NCBI RefSeq assembly: GCF_014692495.1
Contig: NZ_JACOIJ010000001.1
Coordinates: 62,001 to 126,000 of the forward strand
Length of the DNA: 64,000 nt
Origin: Sphingobacterium litopenaei
GTDB lineage: Bacteria; Bacteroidota; Bacteroidia; Sphingobacteriales; Sphingobacteriaceae
Direction: 5' to 3'
The translations under genes were made by a program, and so were the position numbers. The first letter of the stretch is position 1; each line of letters begins with the position of its first letter. Below, one piece after another: positions 42,000 through 48,429 of this stretch. The notes under the pieces were generated by a model. The model was not told where the DNA came from, searched no databases, and saw only the letters and a list, made by a program, of their open reading frames with translations.

Positions 42000-42632
42000 A
42001 TGAATAGAAGAGAAGCATTACAGCGCGTGGCTATGATCCTTGGAGGATCTATTGTTGGAGCCAACTTGTTTTTAGAAGGATGTACTCGATCTGCAACAAA
42101 AACAGTTGAAGTGCTGTTCGAAGAAAAAATGATTGACAGAATAGGTGATTTGGCAGATGCCATTTTGCCGCCTACATCAACACCAGGCGCTAAAGAAGCT
42201 GGTGTAGGTAATTTTATACCTGTATATGTTCGCGATTGCTACACTGAAAAGCAACAGAAAGCAATTGTAGATGGTTTAGCTACATTAGATAAAACTAGCA
42301 AAGACCTAAAAGGTAAAGATTTCGCAAACTTGACTTTGGATGAAAAAACTGAGGTAGCTGATAAACTTTACAAAGAAGCAGAGGAATATAATGGTCAACG
42401 CTGGGAAAGAATTAAAGATGAAGTCGAAAAGAATTCGACTAAACAAAATGAACTGGTTAAAGATGATGTAGAATACGAACCAGAGCATTGGTTCCATCTA
42501 TTCAGACAAATGACTTTGACAGGATATTTTAATTCTGAGCTAGGATTGACCAAAGCTGTACGCTATGTAAAGATTCCAGGAAAATACGATGGAAATTATC
42601 CATACAAAAAAGGTGACCGTGCCTTTGTTTAA
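42000..42632 (+). CDS. Gluconate 2-dehydrogenase subunit 3 family protein (Tat lipoprotein)
   Basis: A 210-residue exported small subunit. MNRREALQRVAMILGGSIVG is a twin-arginine signal and is followed by FLEGC, a lipobox, so it may be Tat-exported and lipidated. Conserved parts are LADAILPPTSTPGAKEAGVGNFIPVYVRDCY and the C-terminal FRQMTLTGYFNSELGLTKAVRYVKIPG, typical of the Gluconate_2-dh3 family. It probably binds the signal-less GMC subunit, exports it by co-transport and anchors it. It closes the eight-gene run, with the terminator at 42641. Confidence 0.92.
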   Translation: MNRREALQRVAMILGGSIVGANLFLEGCTRSATKTVEVLFEEKMIDRIGDLADAILPPTSTPGAKEAGVGNFIPVYVRDCYTEKQQKAIVDGLATLDKTSKDLKGKDFANLTLDEKTEVADKLYKEAEEYNGQRWERIKDEVEKNSTKQNELVKDDVEYEPEHWFHLFRQMTLTGYFNSELGLTKAVRYVKIPGKYDGNYPYKKGDRAFV

Positions 42633-42640
42633 TAAAATTC

Positions 42641-42672
42641 AAAGAAGGTGAAATGAAAATTTCACCTTCTTT
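42641..42672 (+). terminator. Terminator of the sugar oxidation operon
   Basis: A 13-bp stem AAAGAAGGTGAAA/TTTCACCTTCTTT (42641-42653, 42660-42672) with a 6-nt loop, 8 bp after the last gene. The T tail is short (TTT, then GG), so some read-through is possible. Confidence 0.75.
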
Positions 42673-42725
42673 GGTTAAATGCGTATACTGCTGCATTTTG
42701 AATCAAATAATATTTATCAATTTGT

Positions 42726-42733
42726 TATGTTTG
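42726..42733 (+). promoter_or_regulatory. Candidate -7 box of pyrC
   Basis: TATGTTTG at 42726-42733 matches TAnnTTTG, 35 bp before the pyrC ATG. The nearest TTTG upstream (42697-42700) is 25 bp away, longer than the usual spacer. Confidence 0.4.
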
Positions 42734-42768
42734 TATACGAATAAATATATCTCATCAAATAGTATAAA

Positions 42769-44103
42769 ATGTCATCAATACTTATTAAAAATGCACAGGT
42801 GGTAAATGAAGGAACGATTCAAGTTTTTGATATTTACGTGAAAGATGGAAGAATAGAAAAGCTTGCTCCGCAAATTGATATTCAAGCTGATCAAGAAATT
42901 AATGCTGAAGGGTTACATCTTCTTCCTGGATTGATAGATGATCAGGTGCATTTTAGAGAGCCAGGATTGACTTATAAAGCTAATATTTTTACAGAGAGCC
43001 GTGCTGCTGTGGCGGGAGGTACGACTTCTTTTATGGAAATGCCTAATACTGTTCCAAATACATTAACACAAAAACTACTTCAGGATAAATATGATATTGG
43101 ACAAGATTCATCCTTGGCCAATTATTCATTTTTCATGGGTGCAGCAAATGATAATCTGGATGAAGTATTGAAGACTAATCCACGTGACGTATGTGGCGTT
43201 AAAGTTTTTATGGGCTCCTCTACCGGTAATATGTTGGTGGATAATGAAACAGCGTTGGAAAATATTTTTCGAAACTCCCCGACATTGATTGCAACTCATT
43301 GTGAGGATGAGGCTACTATAAAAGCTAACTTAGCTGCATACAAAGAAAAATACGGAGAGAATGTAACTATAGATATGCATCCTCTAATTCGTTCGGCAGA
43401 GGCTTGCTATTTATCTTCATCCAAAGCGGTAGAATTAGCCAAAAAGAACAACGCACGCTTACATATTCTGCACATTAGTACAGGTAAAGAAACATTTTTA
43501 TTTGATAATTCTATTCCATTAGATCAGAAGAAAATCACAGCTGAAGCGTGTATTCATCATTTATGGTTTTCGGACGAAGATTATAAAACGAAAGGAAATT
43601 ATATCAAATGGAATCCAGCTGTGAAAACAGCTGCTGATAGAGATCAGATTTTGAAAGCGGTATTGGATGGCCATATTGACGTAATAGCAACGGACCACGC
43701 TCCGCACACTATAGAGGAAAAAGAACAAGCTTATTTGCATGCTCCATCCGGTGGTCCTTTGGTACAACATGCTTTATTAGCTTTGTTAGATGTGGTACAC
43801 CAAGGCAAAATGACCTTAGAACAGTTGGTTCAAAAAACAGCACATAATACGGCGACTTGTTTCCAAATAGAGCAACGTGGATTCATTCGTGAAGGCTATT
43901 GGGCGGATTTAGTATTGGTGAATTTAAATAAACCGTTCGAGGTCACACGTCAAAATATTCTTTCAAAATGTGGGTGGTCACCTTTTGAAAACCATACTTT
44001 TACATCTACAATAGAACATACAATCGTGTCAGGAAATCTTGCTTATTCCAGTGGTCAAATCATTGAAGTAGGTTCTGGACATCGATTATTATTTAACCGA
44101 TAA
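42769..44103 (+). CDS. pyrC: Dihydroorotase
   Basis: A 444-residue amidohydrolase of pyrimidine synthesis (dihydroorotate from carbamoyl-aspartate). Metal and active-site segments are LPGLIDDQVHFREPG (residues 52-66), GVKVFMGSSTGNML (Lys for carbamylation), IATHCEDE, LHILHIS and IATDHAPHT. The usual HxH of the first strand reads QVH, so the first His ligand is Gln59. This form is one I associate with Bacteroidota. Its stop and the ATG of the next gene overlap by one base, so pyrC leads a coupled unit with ldcA and an M14 peptidase. Confidence 0.88.
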   Translation: MSSILIKNAQVVNEGTIQVFDIYVKDGRIEKLAPQIDIQADQEINAEGLHLLPGLIDDQVHFREPGLTYKANIFTESRAAVAGGTTSFMEMPNTVPNTLTQKLLQDKYDIGQDSSLANYSFFMGAANDNLDEVLKTNPRDVCGVKVFMGSSTGNMLVDNETALENIFRNSPTLIATHCEDEATIKANLAAYKEKYGENVTIDMHPLIRSAEACYLSSSKAVELAKKNNARLHILHISTGKETFLFDNSIPLDQKKITAEACIHHLWFSDEDYKTKGNYIKWNPAVKTAADRDQILKAVLDGHIDVIATDHAPHTIEEKEQAYLHAPSGGPLVQHALLALLDVVHQGKMTLEQLVQKTAHNTATCFQIEQRGFIREGYWADLVLVNLNKPFEVTRQNILSKCGWSPFENHTFTSTIEHTIVSGNLAYSSGQIIEVGSGHRLLFNR

Positions 44104-45155
44104 TGAACAAAAGAACGTTTTTAAAATCGATTGGACTAGGTTTGGGGGCCTTCGCCATTTCTGATCATACTGTAAAAGCGGTATCAGAAGCTACAGGTGC
44201 TGTCAAATCATTATTAAAAGCGAAGGTTTTGAAAGAGGGTGATACGATTGGTATCATCACGCCAGCGGGAGCTTTATCCGAAGAAGAGACTATTACCACT
44301 ACCAAAGAGGTTTTAGCTTATTTTGGATTTAAGGTAAAGGAAGGAAAGCATATTCGGTCCCGCTATGGTAACTTAGCCGGTACGGATGAAGAGCGCCTGG
44401 AAGACTTACATGCTATGTTTGCTGATAAAGAGGTGCATGGTATACTCTGTATTCGAGGGGGGAATGGAGCATCTCGTCTTCTTTCGAAAATCGATTATGA
44501 CTTAATTCGAAAAAATCCAAAAGTCCTATTGGGATATAGCGATATTACCGCTTTAATTTTTGCATTTTATGCAAAAGTTGGATTAGTTTCGTTTCATGGT
44601 GTAGTGGGAAGTAGTACATGGAGCACATATGTGGCTAAATTATTCAAAGAACAATTTCTGGAGAATAAATTAGCAGTGTATGAGAATCCGAAAAAATCGG
44701 AAAATCACATCGTCCAATATAAGGATAGAATACAAACAATCACTCCAGGAATTGCTGAAGGTACCATATTAGGAGGAAACTTGACTTTACTATCAGGATT
44801 GTGTGGTACACCGTATTTGCCAGACTTCAAAGACGCTATTCTTTTTGTAGAAGAAATTGATGAAAAGTCCGAGCGATTAGACCGTATGTTTTGCCAATTG
44901 ATGAATGCAGGGATTTTATCGCAAATTAAAGGTTTTATTTTCGGTAAATGTACCAACTGTGGTCCATCAGGCGGATATGGTTCATTGTCATTAGATCAAA
45001 TGATGAATGACTATATCAAACCTTTGGGGATTCCAGCCTACAGCGGAGCTATGATTGGACATATTTCGGATCAGTTTTTAATGCCTGTGGGGGTTCGTGT
45101 AAGAATGGATGCCAATACGGGCAAAATCGAATACCTAGAAAAATCACTCTTATGA
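44103..45155 (+). CDS. LD-carboxypeptidase (S66 family)
   Basis: A 350-residue exported serine peptidase. The N-terminus NKRTFLKSIGLGLGAFAIS resembles a Tat signal with KR. The catalytic Ser lies in LLGYSDITALIFAF. The Glu is in FVEEIDEKSERLDRMFCQL and the His in AMIGHISDQFLMPVGVRVRMD, the S66 triad. It removes the terminal D-Ala from murein tetrapeptide (LdcA-type) or processes other LD-linked peptides. In Gram-negatives the classic LdcA is cytoplasmic, so an export signal here is notable. It overlaps pyrC by 1 bp and the next gene by 4 bp. Confidence 0.88.
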   Translation: MNKRTFLKSIGLGLGAFAISDHTVKAVSEATGAVKSLLKAKVLKEGDTIGIITPAGALSEEETITTTKEVLAYFGFKVKEGKHIRSRYGNLAGTDEERLEDLHAMFADKEVHGILCIRGGNGASRLLSKIDYDLIRKNPKVLLGYSDITALIFAFYAKVGLVSFHGVVGSSTWSTYVAKLFKEQFLENKLAVYENPKKSENHIVQYKDRIQTITPGIAEGTILGGNLTLLSGLCGTPYLPDFKDAILFVEEIDEKSERLDRMFCQLMNAGILSQIKGFIFGKCTNCGPSGGYGSLSLDQMMNDYIKPLGIPAYSGAMIGHISDQFLMPVGVRVRMDANTGKIEYLEKSLL

Positions 45156-46660
45156 AAAAATTAATCTTTTTGTTTTTCTTATTCGGACTATTCTTCTCTT
45201 GTGATCAGAAAAATAAATATTCTGAACAAAACACTAATTTCATGAACATCGATACATCTACTTTTAATTCCATTTATTCTACATATAAAGAGCCAGCTTT
45301 AAAGCATCGACGTTTTAAACATCAAGATATAGATTCATTATTGCGGGTTCATAAAAATAACGGCACATTGGCGATTGACCAAATCGGAAAATCGTTTGAA
45401 GGTAGAGCAATTTATGAAGTAGCTTTTGGAAAAGGGGAAAAGAAAGTAATGCTGTGGTCCCAAATGCATGGTGATGAACCTACTGCGACAATGGCTTTAT
45501 TTGATTTGTTTAATTTCTTGGAGGGAAAGCAAGATGGGTATGAGGAAATTCGCAAACTGTTAAATGATAAATTGGAAATTCATTTTATCCCAATGTTGAA
45601 TCCTGATGGAGCAGAGCGTTACCAACGTCGCACCGCGCAAGGTATTGACATGAACCGTGATGCGCGTGCTGGACAGACCGTTGAAGGTGCTTTGCTTCGT
45701 GCACGAGCACAAGCTATAAAACCTCAATACGGTTTTAATCTGCATGATCAAAGCATATATTACAATGTACCAGGAACAAAAAATCCCGTAACGATTTCAT
45801 TATTAGCGCCTGCGTTTAATGAGCCACGTGAGATCAATTCAGTGCGTGAAAACGCCATGAAGATTGCTGGTGGAATGAATGAAATTCTGCAGAAATATAT
45901 TCCCGATGCTGTAGCAAAATACGATGATACGTACACACCAAGAGGTTTTGGGGATAATTTTCAATCGTGGGATGCAAGTACGGTGCTTATTGAATCGGGT
46001 GGAATGAAAGGGGATCCAGAGAAACAAGAAATCCGAAAGCTAAATTTTATCATCATATTGAACGCCTTAGTTCAGATTGCTGAAGGCAGTTATGCACAAT
46101 TCGATAAACAGCAATATGAGGATATTCCATTCAATGCTTCACAGCTGCATGATATTGTCATTCGTAATATTACTATAAGTTCTGACTCTACATCTTTTAA
46201 AACGGATTTAGCTATCCGTCGCAACGAAACCACGATAGGAAGAGATTTTTTTGTGCGCGGTAAAATAGAAGATATCGGAGATTTAAAAGAATCAATCGGT
46301 TATGAAGAAATCGATGTTGAAGGACTTCAATTTATTCCAGCTAAGACATCTACAGTAACTATTAGTAATGTAGCACAATTGACAACTCAACAATCATTTG
46401 ATTTACTGAAACAAGGTTTTATGGCTGTGCAAGTAAAAGAAGTAGGAGCTACGAAGGAAAAAGCTTTACATAACCTTCCTATACATTTATTCACACAGAC
46501 TAATTTTTATTTGCCTATTACGGCAGATTTTGGAGGAATGGCAAATTTCTTTATTGGTGATAAAAGTGGGAATCTGAAATATGCAGTCATGAACGGTTAC
46601 TTGATTGACTTGACAAAAGGTTTGGATAACTCTACGCTATTAAAAAATAGAGTGAATTAA
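45152..46660 (+). CDS. M14 zinc carboxypeptidase lipoprotein
   Basis: A 502-residue exported protein. The lipoprotein signal ends FFSC near residue 17. The M14 zinc site is WSQMHGDEPTATM (His and Glu), with the third His in GFNLHDQSIYY. MNRDARAGQ carries the substrate-binding Asn/Arg. The catalytic Glu lies in STVLIESGGMKGDPEK. A beta-rich C-terminal region (about 350-502) is of unknown role. Anchored in the envelope, it would trim peptides. Its 4-bp overlap with the LD-carboxypeptidase suggests the two act on the same peptides, possibly muropeptides. Confidence 0.87.
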   Translation: MKKLIFLFFLFGLFFSCDQKNKYSEQNTNFMNIDTSTFNSIYSTYKEPALKHRRFKHQDIDSLLRVHKNNGTLAIDQIGKSFEGRAIYEVAFGKGEKKVMLWSQMHGDEPTATMALFDLFNFLEGKQDGYEEIRKLLNDKLEIHFIPMLNPDGAERYQRRTAQGIDMNRDARAGQTVEGALLRARAQAIKPQYGFNLHDQSIYYNVPGTKNPVTISLLAPAFNEPREINSVRENAMKIAGGMNEILQKYIPDAVAKYDDTYTPRGFGDNFQSWDASTVLIESGGMKGDPEKQEIRKLNFIIILNALVQIAEGSYAQFDKQQYEDIPFNASQLHDIVIRNITISSDSTSFKTDLAIRRNETTIGRDFFVRGKIEDIGDLKESIGYEEIDVEGLQFIPAKTSTVTISNVAQLTTQQSFDLLKQGFMAVQVKEVGATKEKALHNLPIHLFTQTNFYLPITADFGGMANFFIGDKSGNLKYAVMNGYLIDLTKGLDNSTLLKNRVN

Positions 46661-46670
46661 ATATAAGGCT

Positions 46671-47201
46671 ATGGAAACGAATATTGAACAATTGAAATAT
46701 CCGATTGGAAAATTTATTCAACCGTCTTTAATAACAGCTGTGGAGATTAATAATTGGATTGATATCATTAGAGAGTTTCCATCAAGGCTAAGAAAAGAAG
46801 TGGAAAGTTTGAATGCTGAGGATTTGCAAAAAAAGTATAGACCGAATGGCTGGACGATTGCACAGGTCGTACATCATCTTGCGGATAGTCATATCAACAG
46901 CTTTATTCGATTCAAACTAGCTCTGACAGAAGAAAAGCCGACTATTAAGCCTTACTTTGAAAACTTGTGGGCTGAACTTCCTGATTCAAAAGATTTCCCA
47001 ATCGCTGGATCATTAAAACTGTTGGAGGGTTTGCATGCGAGGTGGGTGTATCTTCTTAGAAATCTGAGCATAGAAGAATGGGATAAGGAATTTGTTCATC
47101 CCGAAAGTGGTAAAACAATAAGCTTAAAAACCAATCTCGGTATCTACGCTTGGCATTGTGAGCACCATTTAGCGCATATTGTAAATGCTAAAAAGTTATA
47201 A
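46671..47201 (+). CDS. DinB/YfiT-like putative metal-dependent hydrolase
   Basis: A 176-residue four-helix-bundle protein of the DinB superfamily (YfiT group, annotated as bacillithiol transferase-like in firmicutes). The metal-binding His are visible in TIAQVVHHLADSHINSF and AWHCEHHLAHI. The opening LKYPIGKFIQP and the AELPDSKDFPIAGSLKLLEGLHARWVYLL core are family-typical. It begins 10 bp after the M14 peptidase and ends at the terminator at 47207. Bacteroidota may contain bacillithiol, so a thiol transferase role is plausible but unproven. Confidence 0.88.
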   Translation: METNIEQLKYPIGKFIQPSLITAVEINNWIDIIREFPSRLRKEVESLNAEDLQKKYRPNGWTIAQVVHHLADSHINSFIRFKLALTEEKPTIKPYFENLWAELPDSKDFPIAGSLKLLEGLHARWVYLLRNLSIEEWDKEFVHPESGKTISLKTNLGIYAWHCEHHLAHIVNAKKL

Positions 47202-47206
47202 TAATA

Positions 47207-47249
47207 AAAAGAACTCCACATTTTTTTAATTAATATGTGGAGTTCTTTT
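47207..47249. terminator. Bidirectional terminator
   Basis: A 15-bp stem AAAAGAACTCCACAT/ATGTGGAGTTCTTTT (47207-47221, 47235-47249) with a 13-nt loop. It lies 5 bp after the YfiT gene and 1 bp beyond the original stop (47251) of the frameshifted VOC gene, whose ancestral end it supports. Confidence 0.8.
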
Positions 47250-47250
47250 A

Positions 47251-47623
47251 TTATGGTCTAACGGAGAAGATAATTCTATATCCATCTGGATCCAGAATCA
47301 TTAACCCATTCTCTTCCCAAAGGTGGATTTTTTGGCTTTATTAATTCAATTCCGTTTTGCTGTAGGAAATTCTGTTTTAGTGCTAATTCTTCCATTGAGG
47401 ACAAATAGAAAACTAAAGCATCATCTTCGTCAAATGTAGATTCTGGTTTATCAGGAGAAACTGTGAATTCCAAATGCCAATCTACGTTTTCTAGACCAAG
47501 AAAGACACCATCGTAATTGCTGTGTCCTTCAAAACCTCCCAACATTTTTAATCCTACAATATCCGTATAGAATTTAATTATTTGAGCAAGGTCGGTTGTA
47601 TGTCTTGCATATCTGAATCTCAT
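47251..47623 (-). pseudogene. VOC/glyoxalase-like gene with a C-terminal frameshift
   Basis: The open frame (47276-47623, 115 aa) is a vicinal-oxygen-chelate protein: MRFRYARHTTDLAQIIKFYTDIVGL, then WHLEFTVSP and YLSSMEELALKQNFLQQNG. It ends abnormally after NPPLGREWVNDSGSRWI. In the +1 frame the same DNA reads WEENGLMILDPDGYRIIFSV and ends RP-stop at 47251, which is the normal end of this family. One extra base (or two missing) near 47317-47336, close to a run of six A and CCTTTGGG, explains it. It is either a recent pseudogene, a sequencing error or a slippage site. It starts 4 bp after the VanX-like gene. Confidence 0.8.
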
Positions 47624-47627
47624 AATT

Positions 47628-48305
47628 TTAGTTTATTTTAAAATCAAAATATTTATCCTTAAAAGGTTCATTATTTAGCGTATAATGCCACCATTCTTTG
47701 CTGTAGGCTCTAAAGCCATATTTTTCCATGATTTTTTTAAGCTTAATACGATTCTGTTTCTGCGTGGTGGTGATTTTTTGGTAATCATGTCCAGATTCTT
47801 CACCAAAGAAATCAAAAGGTGCACCCATATCGAGTTCTTTTTTATTTTCTAAATCAATAATAGTTAAATCAATGGTACTTCCGCGACTATGTCCTGATTT
47901 GGAAGCAATAAACCCTTTTTTAAACAAATCTCGCTTATCTACTCGCGGATAAAATTCCTGACGCATCAATGTATCTTTAATATCTTGCGCCCATCGTTTG
48001 AAATGATTAACAGCTGTCTGTGGTCTGTAAGCATCAAATACTTTCAACCCTAAACCTTCCTTATTGAGTTCATTTTCTATTTTTTGTAATGCTTGCGTTG
48101 CACGTTTAGTTAGGATGACTTTGTTTGCGTTATAGCCATCCACTCTTTTACCCACAAAATTGTGTGTTGTATAATATCTTAATTCCACTGCAATATGTGG
48201 AATATAATCAGTGACATAGACAAATCCTTCTGGTAAGGTAGACTTTTTCTGTCCGTAAACAATTAGGTTTAATATTAAAAATAACGTCAATAAAAGATGC
48301 TTCAT
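47628..48305 (-). CDS. D-Ala-D-Ala dipeptidase (VanX-like, M15D)
   Basis: About 225 residues from the ATG at 48305; an upstream in-frame start would bury the signal peptide (MKHLLLTLFLILNLIVYGQ). The VanX/DdpX zinc site is SKSGHSRGSTIDLTI (His and Asp) and KEWWHYTL (Glu and His). LRYYTTHNFVGKRVDGY and VFDAYRPQTAVNHF, with the substrate Arg, are conserved. It hydrolyses D-Ala-D-Ala in the periplasm, most likely for cell-wall turnover and alanine recovery. No vanHA or glycopeptide-resistance genes are nearby, so resistance is not implied. Confidence 0.9.
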   Translation of the reverse strand: MKHLLLTLFLILNLIVYGQKKSTLPEGFVYVTDYIPHIAVELRYYTTHNFVGKRVDGYNANKVILTKRATQALQKIENELNKEGLGLKVFDAYRPQTAVNHFKRWAQDIKDTLMRQEFYPRVDKRDLFKKGFIASKSGHSRGSTIDLTIIDLENKKELDMGAPFDFFGEESGHDYQKITTTQKQNRIKLKKIMEKYGFRAYSKEWWHYTLNNEPFKDKYFDFKIN

Positions 48306-48429
48306 AGATGTAAGGTTTAAGTCATAAAGGTAATCAAAAGTGCTAATAATTATAGTAAAGCTGTGGTACATTGGATCAAAATTCCTAACTTTACAACCTA
48401 TTTCTAACGAAAAAATAAAGCATTATATT

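Noticed and set aside
47628-48305. VanX-like gene considered as part of a vancomycin resistance cluster
   Set aside because: No vanH, vanA-type ligase, vanS or vanR is nearby; the enzyme is likely for wall peptide turnover.
48340-48429. N-terminal 30-residue extension of the UvrD helicase
   Set aside because: It shows no family similarity and begins within the divergent leader of the vanX-like gene; MDFLAGLNPSQ from the TTG is the conserved start.
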